Position numbers and translations under genes: made by a program
Notes under the pieces: generated by a model
What the model was told of the DNA's origin: nothing
Database searches by the model: none
Seen by the model: the letters and a program-made list of their open reading frames with translations, nothing else
Part shown: piece by piece, positions 50,965 to 60,981 of the stretch
Layout of the letters: each line of letters begins with the position of its first letter
Numbering within the stretch: the first letter of the stretch is position 1
DNA from: Flavobacterium sp. KS-LB2
GTDB lineage: Bacteria; Bacteroidota; Bacteroidia; Flavobacteriales; Flavobacteriaceae
Assembly (NCBI RefSeq): GCF_036895565.1
Contig: NZ_CP145904.1
Location: forward strand, 1,922,001 to 1,986,000
DNA length: 64,000 bases
Direction of reading: 5' to 3'

Positions 50965-51495
50965 ATGAGTCAAGAAGAATTATTAGTATTAATTTATAAG
51001 AAGGATGAAAGGGCATTTACACATCTCTATGATATGTATTCCAAAAGTTTATTTTCAGTCATCAACGTTCTTGTAAAGAATAGAGAAGAAGCTGAAGACG
51101 TCCTTCAGGAAGTGTTTGTAAAAATCTGGAAGAACATTGATTCCTATCACGAAAGCAAAGGACGCTTCTACACCTGGATTCTCAATATTGCTAGAAATAC
51201 TTCAATTGATAAATTGCGTTCTAAAAATTTTAATAACAGTCAAAAAAACCTTTCAACCGATAATTTCGTAAATCACTTTGAAGACAGTTCTAAACTGGTT
51301 GACAAAATGGATACTATTGGCTTGCAAGAGTTTGTAAAAAGACTAAAACCAAAATGTATTCAAATAATTGATTTATTGTTCTTTAAAGGGTATACCCAAC
51401 AAGAAGCTTCTGATGAATTGGCAATTCCTTTAGGAACGGTAAAAACACAAAATAGAAATTGTATTAACGATCTACGAAATTATTTGAAAGTATAA
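50965..51495 (+). CDS. ECF-type RNA polymerase sigma factor
   Basis: 176 residues. Region 2 is LYDMYSKSLFSVINVL to AEDVLQEVFVKIWKNIDSY and GRFYTWILNIARNTSIDKLR. Region 4 is KGYTQQEASDELAIPLGTVKTQNRNC (HTH). It overlaps the anti-sigma gene by one base. It is divergent from the DUF4331 unit, its likely target. A possible -7 box TAAGTTTG lies at 50937-50944. Confidence 0.95.
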   Translation: MSQEELLVLIYKKDERAFTHLYDMYSKSLFSVINVLVKNREEAEDVLQEVFVKIWKNIDSYHESKGRFYTWILNIARNTSIDKLRSKNFNNSQKNLSTDNFVNHFEDSSKLVDKMDTIGLQEFVKRLKPKCIQIIDLLFFKGYTQQEASDELAIPLGTVKTQNRNCINDLRNYLKV

Positions 51496-52280
51496 TGGAA
51501 ACAAAAGAATATATTGAATCAGGAATACTGGAGCTCTATGTTTATGGTTTACTAAGTGAAACCGAAAACGAGGAAGTTACCAACATGGCAAAAAATAATC
51601 CGGAAATAAATGCGGAAATAATCGCTATTGAAAAAGCCATTGTGGCTCTGTCAGCAAGCTTTTCACCTTTTCATTCAGTTGCCAACTATGAAAAAATTAA
51701 GGCGAAGCTTGAATTGAAGCATGCGGCTGTGGTACAATTAGAGCCTACTAGTAATAGGTCCCAATACATAGGTTGGGCAGCAGCTGTACTATTATTAGTT
51801 GGAATTGGTTATCAATACAATGAATTGGATAAAACCACTACACAAGTTGCCAATACTGAAATTGAGAAAGCCAAACTAGAGAAAGAGTTTAACGTCTTAA
51901 AATTAAAAAACACAACTAACGAAACCAGTTTAGCAGTTGTAAGAGATACTAAAAATACTGTCGTAGCACTTGGTGGACAAGCAGTAGCACCAGCATCTTT
52001 TGCAAAAGTATATTGGAATCAAGACACTAAAGTTGTCTATATTGATGCAGCCGGTTTGCCTGAACCACCTGAAGGAATGGTATATCAGGTTTGGGCATTA
52101 AAATTAAGCCCTTTAACCCCAACTAGCATTGGATTATTGGAAAACTTTGATGTAAATGAACAAAAATTATTTGCTGTAAATAATGCTAATGAAGCGGAAG
52201 CATTTGGAATCACACTTGAGCCTAAAGGAGGAAGTTTGACTCCTACAATGGAACAATTATATACGTTAGGAAAAGTGTAA
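51495..52280 (+). CDS. RskA-type anti-sigma factor
   Basis: 261 residues. The N-terminal cytoplasmic helical domain (ESGILELYVYGLLSETENEE, about 7-75) matches anti-sigma-K (RskA) proteins. One membrane helix is at about 91-107 (YIGWAAAVLLLVGIGYQY). The periplasmic C-terminal domain has AKVYWNQDTKVVYIDAAGLP and EGMVYQVWALK. No zinc-binding HxxxCxxC motif is seen. It should hold the preceding sigma factor until a signal arrives. Confidence 0.93.
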   Translation: METKEYIESGILELYVYGLLSETENEEVTNMAKNNPEINAEIIAIEKAIVALSASFSPFHSVANYEKIKAKLELKHAAVVQLEPTSNRSQYIGWAAAVLLLVGIGYQYNELDKTTTQVANTEIEKAKLEKEFNVLKLKNTTNETSLAVVRDTKNTVVALGGQAVAPASFAKVYWNQDTKVVYIDAAGLPEPPEGMVYQVWALKLSPLTPTSIGLLENFDVNEQKLFAVNNANEAEAFGITLEPKGGSLTPTMEQLYTLGKV

Positions 52281-52305
52281 TTGTTTTAAAAAATCAATTC
52301 GTATT

Positions 52306-52340
52306 AAAACCAGACTTCCATTGAAGATCTGGTTTTTTTA
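52306..52340 (+). terminator. terminator after the anti-sigma gene
   Basis: AAACCAGACTTC pairs with GAAGATCTGGTTT with one bulged base, followed by a T run. Confidence 0.85.
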
Positions 52341-52414
52341 TATCAGTTATAGTGCTTTTTTTGATACCTACTATGAAGTTGTACAATTTTAATAAAGTAA
52401 CTTTTAAATTATAC

Positions 52415-55400
52415 CTACAAGCCGTACCTTGTTTTAAGATTGTTAAAGTTTTGAATAATCTCTTCTGGACTTAAAACTCTATTATGAACTTGGAAATTCC
52501 CGATCGAACCGTTCCATAGCCACCCGCCATTAGAGCCTCCAATATATAATTTAGTATTAGTTGAGGCATCTTTATAAACGGCAGTCCCATAAAGAACACC
52601 GTCATAATACAATCGTGCTGTATTAGACACAGCATCATTAACCACCACATAATTATGCCAATTACCATCTGCTGCTGAAGCAGGTATATTTCCAAAAGGA
52701 TTATTGGAGCTGTCCCACGTATTCCAACTCAGAACCCCACCATAAAAAAATAAATCTGGACCAGAACCATCATTTCCAGCGTTAAACAACATATTAGTTG
52801 CATTAGTTGTTTTTGTCCATACTGAAAATGTACATGAAGCGGTTTTTATAAGTGGTGCATTTACATACGTATTGGAGCCATTAAACACCAAGCTACCTCC
52901 ATTCGAAGAATTATAAACAGGATTATTTACTAATATTCCATTATTTCCTGAACCACTTACATCGGTCCAAGTAGCACCAGTTCCTGGATAGCTGGATGAA
53001 TTACCAGCATCTAAATTCATTACTAAACCAGTTAATAAATCGTAAGATTTTGTTTGAATAGAGAGCCCATTTTTATTAACCCCAAAATCAGCCCTTATAG
53101 CCCCATTTTTATTAACATAATTGAAATCAGTTGTAGAAAATTGCCCATTTTTTGTTAAAACTGCAACACTATTTACTGTCAAAGTTGTATTTATAGAACT
53201 TTCATAATGTGTTGCTGTGCCCTGTTGTGTAGCTGTAATGGTAGTAGAACCAGATCCAACTATACTTACAGTTGTTCCACTAATAGTGGCTACTGCCATA
53301 TTACTGCTAGTGTATGTTATAGCACCTGTACTTACAGTATTGGGGGGTGAAATTGTAAAAGTCCCATCAAAATAAGTTTTTACTTGTGAACTAAAATTAC
53401 TTAATTCTGGACTTTTTAGTACAGTCACCACTACATCTTCAGAATCATAACAGCCTCCATTTGATGAGTAACCAGTTACTGAATATGAAGTTGTTTCAGT
53501 TGGAGACACTATAATTGATGCCGAATTTCCTAATGGCGCTGCACCATAAATCCCATAATAAGAGGCCGTACTTTTTTCGACGGCCAATCTATCGTTAGTT
53601 GATAATACAGAATCGAAAGCGAAAATCTCTGCAACATCAACATCGGAAGGTTCACTTTCGTTAATTCTCAACCCATTTGGACCAGTTAAACCACCATTTG
53701 GATTGTTAGTTTTAGAAATCCCATTTTCATAAAATGCCGATGCAATTCCGGTTCCTGTTCCAGTATACACATAGGGATTATTATCTGCTACTATTCCTCC
53801 TGCTTGGGAAACCCAGCCATCAAAATGTGCTTGACTTTTGCTTCCATTCCACCATCCTAATAACCAGTTATTATTCGCATTTAAAACTCTACCTCTATTA
53901 GATCCTGTTTGTTTTGCGCCATAAATCACGGTGTAAGGAGGAGAAAAATTCACATTGTTTTTTATGTTTTGACTTGTATTAAATCTTAAAATAGGTTTAT
54001 TATTTAACCCATCAAAAACATAAAGCGGTTGTGCGCCAAACGATGAAGGAATCATATCATTTCCATTTCCTGATTGATCGTACAATTTCACACAATACCC
54101 ACCAGATCCGTTTAACCATGTATTTATAGCAACCGTGTTTAAATCTGTTCCTGAAAATCCAAAATCAGCTTCCACATCATCAATAGCTCTTCTTAATCGA
54201 ATCGAAGGACCAGAATATGCAGACCTTAAAAGTCGTAATCCTACTGCTAATTTATAATTAGAAACATTATCTAAAGGAGTTGCATTGTTAAATCCCCAAA
54301 AATAACTGCTTGCTCCAGAAGCCGTAAGTGTTATAGAATCACCCGCATTTATAGTAGCTATTGATGGAGTTATAGTAACTGCTGATAGGCTTTCGACTAT
54401 TATTGCACCAGAAATAGTACTGGTAACATCAGGGCCTTTAGAACCCGAAACAACAACATAATAATAAGTCGTTCCTATGGCTGTAGTTGGTGGTATAAAA
54501 GTAGCTTCAGTGGCACCGTCAATTAAAGTTCCACCACTTGTACTTGAAGTAGAACTACTATACCATTGATAGGAAAGATTAGGCCCTAACGCATAAACAG
54601 TTAATGGTGTGGCAACAGTTCCCAAACATTCAAAATGATTTGATGATGAAGGATTAATACTTATTGCTGTAGAACATAATGTCATATTAACTCCATAATA
54701 AACTCCCTGATTACATTCCATTGATTGGCGAACATCGGATGTGTTTAAAGTAGAAAATGCTATAGCTTCACTTTCTAAAATGGAACCTCCACTACCACCT
54801 CCATCATAATTACCGATGAACATTTGATATAAGTTATCAGTTCGAGGACTAATGGATAAAATCATACCTTCATTAACAGGCGCAAGAGATTCAGAGGCTG
54901 TTTTCGAAATTCCATTTCTCCATATCTCAAGTGGATATACATTCGGATGAAATGTAGTTCCTCCAGATTCTAGTATTCCTCCTATCCTTGGACTTCCCTC
55001 AAGAATAGTATGATAACTTGGCCAATTAGTACTTTCTGATCTTATAACACTAGTAATACTTGCTAAACTTAATGAACCTGAATAAACCAGCCCCTTATTT
55101 CCTGAAAAATCAATCGCCACTTTAGTTCCAATGTATTTGAACGATCCATTAAATACTATTTGTGGTTGAATATTATTATCGGTTTTAATCAAATTCCTTG
55201 CATTCCCACTTTGATCGTACCAAATAGTCACGAAACCATTATTTGCACCGACAAAAGTCAACAAAGCAGCCGTATCTAAATCTCCATTACCATCAAAACC
55301 AATATCTTGAGTGGTATTATCGGTACTACGACGCACTTGTATCGCATCACCACTATAGGAAGTACTTAATTTTCGTAAACTATAAGCAACTGTTGCAGGT

Positions 55401-55501
55401 GTAGTATTGTCCATACCTAAAACATCTAATGTATTTTGAGCATATCCTTCTAAAGTAGCAACAATCAAAAAAAAGAAAACTATTTTTTTATAAAACTTCA
55501 T
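52415..55501 (-). CDS. secreted protein with two arabinofuranosidase-like domains, Ig-like segment and C-terminal LamG domain
   Basis: 1028 residues with a signal peptide (cleavage after LEGYAQ). Residues about 32-280 and 405-655 are related domains with AYSLRKLSTSYSGDAIQVRR or GLRLLRSAYSGPSIRLRR, then WYDQSGN or LYDQSGN. They resemble the concanavalin-like core of GH54 alpha-L-arabinofuranosidases. An Ig-like stretch covers about 660-790. A LamG-type lectin domain lies at about 830-1025 (LVMNLDAGNSSSYPGTG, FNGSNTYVN). No T9SS sorting tail is seen at the C-terminus, which ends just after the LamG fold. Polysaccharide binding is likelier than proven catalysis. It is the last gene of a four-gene surface operon. 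Confidence 0.85.
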   Translation of the reverse strand: MKFYKKIVFFFLIVATLEGYAQNTLDVLGMDNTTPATVAYSLRKLSTSYSGDAIQVRRSTDNTTQDIGFDGNGDLDTAALLTFVGANNGFVTIWYDQSGNARNLIKTDNNIQPQIVFNGSFKYIGTKVAIDFSGNKGLVYSGSLSLASITSVIRSESTNWPSYHTILEGSPRIGGILESGGTTFHPNVYPLEIWRNGISKTASESLAPVNEGMILSISPRTDNLYQMFIGNYDGGGSGGSILESEAIAFSTLNTSDVRQSMECNQGVYYGVNMTLCSTAISINPSSSNHFECLGTVATPLTVYALGPNLSYQWYSSSTSSTSGGTLIDGATEATFIPPTTAIGTTYYYVVVSGSKGPDVTSTISGAIIVESLSAVTITPSIATINAGDSITLTASGASSYFWGFNNATPLDNVSNYKLAVGLRLLRSAYSGPSIRLRRAIDDVEADFGFSGTDLNTVAINTWLNGSGGYCVKLYDQSGNGNDMIPSSFGAQPLYVFDGLNNKPILRFNTSQNIKNNVNFSPPYTVIYGAKQTGSNRGRVLNANNNWLLGWWNGSKSQAHFDGWVSQAGGIVADNNPYVYTGTGTGIASAFYENGISKTNNPNGGLTGPNGLRINESEPSDVDVAEIFAFDSVLSTNDRLAVEKSTASYYGIYGAAPLGNSASIIVSPTETTSYSVTGYSSNGGCYDSEDVVVTVLKSPELSNFSSQVKTYFDGTFTISPPNTVSTGAITYTSSNMAVATISGTTVSIVGSGSTTITATQQGTATHYESSINTTLTVNSVAVLTKNGQFSTTDFNYVNKNGAIRADFGVNKNGLSIQTKSYDLLTGLVMNLDAGNSSSYPGTGATWTDVSGSGNNGILVNNPVYNSSNGGSLVFNGSNTYVNAPLIKTASCTFSVWTKTTNATNMLFNAGNDGSGPDLFFYGGVLSWNTWDSSNNPFGNIPASAADGNWHNYVVVNDAVSNTARLYYDGVLYGTAVYKDASTNTKLYIGGSNGGWLWNGSIGNFQVHNRVLSPEEIIQNFNNLKTRYGL

Positions 55502-55526
55502 GATATAACTTTTTTAGAAGTCACTA

Positions 55527-58500
55527 TTAATAAAAATAATCAAACTGAACTCTATCATTAACAGATAATGTGTAAGAACCATTATTAGCTGGAATGTAGG
55601 TTAATGTTGTTCCACTTACACTATAAGCAGCATTACTGATTCTAATTCCATTAACATACATTTTTACTTTACTATTAATTGATGGAGTTTGAGTCAATGT
55701 AAAACTATCTTGACTTGCTGCAGCAGATGTTTCGTCTGCAACTTCACGTACAGGAGCAGCACCCGTTGAAACACTTCCATCTGCCATTAAATATTGTGCT
55801 GAAGTTCCTCCTGATTTCACAAAAGAATTTCCAGTAACTGTACTACTAAATGTTTTTGCCCCAGCTATAGTTTGTGTGGTAGTTAAGTCAACAAACTCAT
55901 TGCTTGAAGCAACAACAGGTGCAACCCAACTAGCATTACCGAAGGCATCTGAAGTAAGAACTTTTCCATTTCCTGGACTTCCTGCTGTTACCGCTAATTT
56001 AGTAATAGAAACCAATCCGTTATTGTCAATATGCATAGATTCAATATCAGTACCATCAGCATTTTTATAATATGAAAAAGTCAGTTTTTCTAACACTCCG
56101 CTGTTTTGATTTGTTTTAATTCTAAACTCATTTTGTCTAAAACCAAATTTTAAAGCTCCTTCACCAGACCCATATCCATAATCATATTTAAGTGGATTAT
56201 CAAAATTACCATCACCACCAATTTGGAATTTAGAAGTGGGACTATCGGTAAAAAATCCAACTGTATTTGTAGAACTATTTACATTAAGCTGACTGTTATT
56301 AACGTTTAAGCTGGATAAAGTTGCTGCTCCTCCATTAACGGTGCCAGTCACATTTAATTTTCCTGGGATATAAATTCCATCATTTGCAATTACAAAACGA
56401 TCACTATCCACTCCTGTACTTTGATTATAATATGAAAATGTCAAATTTTCTAAAACGCCACTATTCTGATTTGATTTTATTCTGTATTCGTATTGTCTAA
56501 AACCAAATTTCAAAGCGCCGTTACCGCCGCCATCATAGTCATATTTAAGTGGATTATCTCCCGAACCATTACCTCCTATTTGAAACAAAGAAGTAGGCGC
56601 ATTAGTTCCAATCCCTATTTGAGTTCCCGAATCAAAAATCAGACTATTCGCTAAAGCACTCGATGAAGAAAATTTTGGAATAAAATTAGTTGTCCCGTTC
56701 CCTGTAACACCTGTGGAAGTTAATGCGTCCACATAATTTTTAGTAGCTGCATCTTGAGGATTAGTTGGATCAGCTACTTCTGTTAATTTATTATTACCTA
56801 AAGCAACAGCACTAGTAGCTGCTCCAAAACCACTCAGAGGAATATTTGCTTTGTCTAATTTAGCATTGGTTATGTTACTATCAGCAATTTTAGTAGTTGT
56901 TATAACATTAGTAGCAATAGTGGTTAAGTTTCCAATACTTGTAACATCACCAGTTAAATTTGCATTTGTTGCGTTAGCAGCTGTAACAAAAGCAGTAGTT
57001 GCTATAGCTGTTGAATTATTTTCAGCAGATTGTGTTACAGCAATTGTTCCGGTTGGTAATGATGGTGTTCCTGTAAAGCTTGGTGAAGCCAAATTAGCTT
57101 TTAAGTCCAAATTCGTTGCTAAAGTAGTTTCCGCTAAAGTTGCACGATTAGTTTCGGAAGTAATTGCAGTTGCATTATTCGCTTCCGCTAAAGTGGCTCT
57201 TTCGGTTTCTGAAAGCAAATTCGTAGCGATTGTATTTTCTGCTAAAGTTGCTCTAGAAATCTCATTCGTTAAAGCCAAAGAATTCGATGAAGCGATTGCA
57301 TCCACATACGTTTTTGTCGCTTTTTCTGTTGGGAATTTCACATCTGAATTCGAAGTAAAACTTCCGTCTTTACTTTTATTTGCAGTATCTTCTTTAGTCG
57401 CTTCAGCAGCAGTCGCACGATTGGTTTCAGCAGTTATTGCCGTTGCATTTGTAGCTTCCGCTAAAGTTGCTCTTTCAGTTTCTGAAACCAAATTTGCTGC
57501 GATAGTATTTTCTGCTAAAGTCGCTCTTGAAATTTCATTGGTCAAAGCCAAAGAACTGGATGAAGCAGATGCGTCAACATAGGTTTTCGTGGCTTTTTCG
57601 GTTGGGAATTTCACATCTGAATTTGAAGTAAAACTTCCGTCTGTACTTTTATTTACTGCATCTTCCTTAGTCGCTTCAGCAGCAGTTGCTCGGTTAACTT
57701 CAGTACTTAAATTCGTTGCTAAAGCAGTTTCCGCTAAAGTCGCACGAGTTGTTTCCGAAGTAATTGCATTCGCATTAGTCGTTTCTGCCAAAGTTGCTCT
57801 TTCGGATTCTGTAACCAAATTTGCTGCGATAGAATTTTCAGCTGTTGTTGCTCTTGAAATTTCATTAGTCAAAGCCAAAGAATTTGAAGATAAACTTGCA
57901 TCAACATAAGTTTTTGTCGCTTTCTCGGTTGGAAATTTCACATCCGAATTAGTAGCAAAAGTGCCATCTGTACTTTTATTTACCGCATCTTCTTTGGTTG
58001 CTTCGGCGGTTGTTGCACGTGCTACTTCAGTTGCTAGATTCGCTGTTAAAGTTACTTCTGCTAATGTAGCACGAGTTGTTTCGGTACTAATTGCAGTCGC
58101 ATTAGTTCCTTCCGCTATAGTAGCTCTTGTAGTTTCTGAAACCAAATTACTTGCGATTGTATTTTCAGTAGTTGTAGCTCTGTTTATTTCTGTAGTTAAA
58201 GCAGTAGAAGCTGTTGCAGCTGCTCCATCAACATAGGTTTTTGTTGCTTTCTCGGTTGGAAATTTCACATCCGAATTAGTAGCAAAAGTTCCATCTGTAC
58301 TTTTATTTACCGCATCTTCTTTGGTTGCTTCGGCGGTTGTTGCACGTGCTACTTCAGTTGCTAGATTCGCTGTTAAAGTTACTTCTGCTAATGTAGCACG
58401 AGTTGTTTCGGCACTAATTGCAGTTGCATTAGTTCCTTCCGCTACAGTAGCCCTTGCAGTTTCTGAAACCAAATTACTTGCGATTGTATTTTCAGCAGTT

Positions 58501-60539
58501 GTAGCTCTGTTTATTTCTGTAGTTAAAGCAGTAGAAGCTATTGCAGCTGTTCCATCAACATAAGTTTTTGTCGCTTTTTCTGTTGGGAATTTCACATCCG
58601 AATTAGTAGCAAAAGTGCCATCTGTACTTTTATTTACCGCATCTTCTTTGGTTGCTTCGGCGGTTGTTGCACGTGCTACTTCAGTTGCTAGATTCGCTGT
58701 TAAAGTTACTTCTGCTAATGTAGCACGAGTTGTTTCGGTGCTAATTGCAGTCGCATTAGTTCCTTCCGCAACAGTAGCTCTTGTAATTTCTGAAACCAAA
58801 TTTGCAGCAATTGCATTTTCAGCAGTTGTAGCTCTATTTATTTCTGTGGCTAAAGCAGTAGAAGCTGTTGCAGCTGTTCCATCAACATAAGTTTTTGTCG
58901 CTTTCTCGGTTGGAAATTTCACATCCGAATTAGTAGCAAAAGTTCCATCTGTACTTTTATTTGCTGCATCTTCTTTAGTCGCTTCGGCGGTTGTTGCACG
59001 TGCTACTTCAGTTGCTAGATTCGCTGTTAGAGTTGTTTCTGCTAATGTTGCACGAGTTGTTTCGGTGCTAATTGCAGTCGCATTAGTTCCTTCCGCTACA
59101 GTAGCTCTTGCAGTTTCTGAAACCAAATTACTTGCGATTGTATTTTCAGCAGTTGTAGCTCTGTTTATTTCTGTAGTTAAAGCAGTAGAAGCTATTGCAG
59201 CTGTTCCATCAACATAGGTTTTTGTCGCTTTTTCTGTTGGGAATTTCACATCTGAATTCGAAGTAAAACTTCCATCTGTGCTTTTATTTATTGCATCTTC
59301 TTTGGTTGCTTCGGCGGTTGTTGCACGTGCTACTTCAGTTGCTAGATTCGCTGTTAGAGTTGTTTCTGCTAATGTTGCACGAATTGTTTCGGTGCTAATT
59401 GCAGTCGCATTAGTTCCTTCCGCTATAGTAGCTCTTGTAGTTTCTGAAACCAAATTACTTGCGATTGTATTTTCAGCAGTTGTAGCTCTGTTTATTTCTG
59501 TTGTTAAAGCAGTAGAAGCTGTTGCAGCTGTTCCATCAACATAAGTTTTTGTCGCTTTTTCTGTTGGGAATTTCACATCTGAATTCGAAGTAAAACTTCC
59601 ATCTGTGCTTTTATTTATTGCATCTTCTTTGGTTGCTTCGGCGGTTGTTGCACGTGCTACTTCAGTTGCTAGATTCGCTGTTAGAGTTGTTTCTGCTAAT
59701 GTTGCACGAATTGTTTCGGTGCTAATTGCAGTCGCATTAGTTCCTTCCGCTATAGTAGCCCTTGTAGTTTCTGAAACCAAATTACTTGCGATTGTATTTT
59801 CAGCAGTTGTAGCTCTATTTATTTCTGTAGTTAAAGCAATTCCATTTGATGAAATATTAGAATCAACATACGTTTTAACAGATTTTACACTTGGAAATTT
59901 TATATCAGAATTCCCGTCTGTAATTATACTAGTACTTTTGTTTGATCCATCTTCTTTTAAATCAAGTGCTACTTTTGTAGCATTACTAATTGGTTTATTT
60001 AAATCTGATGTATTATCAACGCTCTCTAATCCTAAATTTGTTTTAGCACCTAAAACAGTAATTGCATTTGTTCCACCATTTTCTACAGCAACAACACCTG
60101 TAACATTGACCGTATTTATTGCGGAATAAGCAAAAGGAACGTAATTGAAAGGTTGATTACTAATTTCCGTAAATGAAGAACAATCCCCAGTAACATTTAT
60201 ACCAACTACTAGACTCTTATCAACTGAATCCCATGAAATTTTTGAAAATGAAGTAGCATATCCTGAAGTTTGGGTTCCAGTTCCTATAATTAGATTTACC
60301 ATTCCGTATGGATCTGTTTTAGTTCTAATAATTTCTTGATACTCCACATTAGAAAACTCGTCCACAAATTTAAACAACATACAAATATCCTTACTAACAA
60401 GTGGCAAATTTGAATTATTCAAATCTGATGTTTTGACTCTATTCGGATTTAAAATTACAGCTTGATAGGTTATTCCATTGTTTTGCGCAAAACTCTTAGC
60501 GCATAAAAAAAATATAAAAAGTAAAATTATTTTTTTCAT
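55527..60539 (-). CDS. giant repetitive surface protein with tail-fibre-like repeats
   Basis: 1670 residues with a signal peptide (cleavage after AKSFAQ). Residues 20-145 are a non-repetitive N-terminal domain. About 200-1110 contain 109-residue repeats with the block DVKFPTEKATKTYVD (eight clear copies and a diverged first), rich in Ala, Thr and Glu and probably a trimeric coiled coil. About 1130-1250 hold tail-fibre-like segments (AENNSTAIATTAFVTAANAT). Two copies of a FKFGFRQYEYRIKSNQNSG-like motif follow. The C-terminus (SFTLTQTPSINSKVKMYVNG) forms a strand-rich cap. It is probably an extended adhesin-like fibre. It lies in an operon with T9SS and lectin-like genes. Confidence 0.88.
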   Translation of the reverse strand: MKKIILLFIFFLCAKSFAQNNGITYQAVILNPNRVKTSDLNNSNLPLVSKDICMLFKFVDEFSNVEYQEIIRTKTDPYGMVNLIIGTGTQTSGYATSFSKISWDSVDKSLVVGINVTGDCSSFTEISNQPFNYVPFAYSAINTVNVTGVVAVENGGTNAITVLGAKTNLGLESVDNTSDLNKPISNATKVALDLKEDGSNKSTSIITDGNSDIKFPSVKSVKTYVDSNISSNGIALTTEINRATTAENTIASNLVSETTRATIAEGTNATAISTETIRATLAETTLTANLATEVARATTAEATKEDAINKSTDGSFTSNSDVKFPTEKATKTYVDGTAATASTALTTEINRATTAENTIASNLVSETTRATIAEGTNATAISTETIRATLAETTLTANLATEVARATTAEATKEDAINKSTDGSFTSNSDVKFPTEKATKTYVDGTAAIASTALTTEINRATTAENTIASNLVSETARATVAEGTNATAISTETTRATLAETTLTANLATEVARATTAEATKEDAANKSTDGTFATNSDVKFPTEKATKTYVDGTAATASTALATEINRATTAENAIAANLVSEITRATVAEGTNATAISTETTRATLAEVTLTANLATEVARATTAEATKEDAVNKSTDGTFATNSDVKFPTEKATKTYVDGTAAIASTALTTEINRATTAENTIASNLVSETARATVAEGTNATAISAETTRATLAEVTLTANLATEVARATTAEATKEDAVNKSTDGTFATNSDVKFPTEKATKTYVDGAAATASTALTTEINRATTTENTIASNLVSETTRATIAEGTNATAISTETTRATLAEVTLTANLATEVARATTAEATKEDAVNKSTDGTFATNSDVKFPTEKATKTYVDASLSSNSLALTNEISRATTAENSIAANLVTESERATLAETTNANAITSETTRATLAETALATNLSTEVNRATAAEATKEDAVNKSTDGSFTSNSDVKFPTEKATKTYVDASASSSSLALTNEISRATLAENTIAANLVSETERATLAEATNATAITAETNRATAAEATKEDTANKSKDGSFTSNSDVKFPTEKATKTYVDAIASSNSLALTNEISRATLAENTIATNLLSETERATLAEANNATAITSETNRATLAETTLATNLDLKANLASPSFTGTPSLPTGTIAVTQSAENNSTAIATTAFVTAANATNANLTGDVTSIGNLTTIATNVITTTKIADSNITNAKLDKANIPLSGFGAATSAVALGNNKLTEVADPTNPQDAATKNYVDALTSTGVTGNGTTNFIPKFSSSSALANSLIFDSGTQIGIGTNAPTSLFQIGGNGSGDNPLKYDYDGGGNGALKFGFRQYEYRIKSNQNSGVLENLTFSYYNQSTGVDSDRFVIANDGIYIPGKLNVTGTVNGGAATLSSLNVNNSQLNVNSSTNTVGFFTDSPTSKFQIGGDGNFDNPLKYDYGYGSGEGALKFGFRQNEFRIKTNQNSGVLEKLTFSYYKNADGTDIESMHIDNNGLVSITKLAVTAGSPGNGKVLTSDAFGNASWVAPVVASSNEFVDLTTTQTIAGAKTFSSTVTGNSFVKSGGTSAQYLMADGSVSTGAAPVREVADETSAAASQDSFTLTQTPSINSKVKMYVNGIRISNAAYSVSGTTLTYIPANNGSYTLSVNDRVQFDYFY
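57290..59880 (-). repeat. tandem repeats of about 327 bp inside the giant surface-protein gene
   Basis: Units repeat at 327-bp spacing (for example equal positions near 58236, 58563 and 58890), with some units nearly identical. The downstream copies near 57.3-57.9 kb are more diverged and shorter. Recombination between units would change fibre length. Confidence 0.88.
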
Positions 60540-60672
60540 TTTAAGTTAATTTATGATGATATGAATTCAAAATTTGGTTCGAATAATACTAAATGACAAC
60601 TTTTTTTAGTCAGTACAGGAGTTATTTTATTTTAAAAAACAAACTCAATACTTTAAAGCATATTAGGAATTC

Positions 60673-60981
60673 CTATGCCGTTCTCCCTTTTCTCAAATAA
60701 CTAGTAGAACCTATAAATCCTGACCAAATTAAATTATCAAGATTTTTCGAGGAGTTAGTACAACAAGAAAAATATGAAACACATCCAAGATAATTAGATG
60801 AGCCCATAAAATTTAAATAATATGAATTATTGGAAAAGTGAAAAAGACCAGCATTTGATTTTCCAAATGAGGTTTTGCAAGTATATAGAGTAAAATTCTT
60901 TTCTATACTATTGAAAACTTCTCTAGAAAAGAGTTGACATGTTGCAATAAGTGTAATAAATAGAAAGTATTTTTTTATCAT
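60673..60981 (-). CDS. small secreted Ser/Cys-rich protein of unknown function
   Basis: 102 residues with a signal peptide (MIKKYFLFITLIATCQLFS). The mature part is rich in Ser, Asn, Phe and Tyr with several Cys (VSYFSCCTNSSKNLDN) and ends in a basic tail. The ATG overlaps the preceding T9SS gene's stop (ATGA), so it is translationally coupled and likely real. I do not recognise a family; a frameshifted remnant of a longer gene is also possible. Confidence 0.6.
   Translation of the reverse strand: MIKKYFLFITLIATCQLFSREVFNSIEKNFTLYTCKTSFGKSNAGLFHFSNNSYYLNFMGSSNYLGCVSYFSCCTNSSKNLDNLIWSGFIGSTSYLRKGRTA

Noticed and set aside
57290-59880. CRISPR-like array
   Set aside because: The periodic repeats are 327 bp, coding and in frame, without short repeat-spacer structure.
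56851-60129. Long open frames on the plus strand, opposite the giant repeat gene
   Set aside because: They repeat with the 327-bp unit, are Ala/Val/Ser-rich as expected for the reverse of Ala/Thr/Glu codons, and lie wholly inside a gene with a signal peptide and known-type repeats.
55527-60539. Tail-fibre-like protein as a prophage gene
   Set aside because: It has an export signal and sits with T9SS and LamG genes; no phage structural genes are present.
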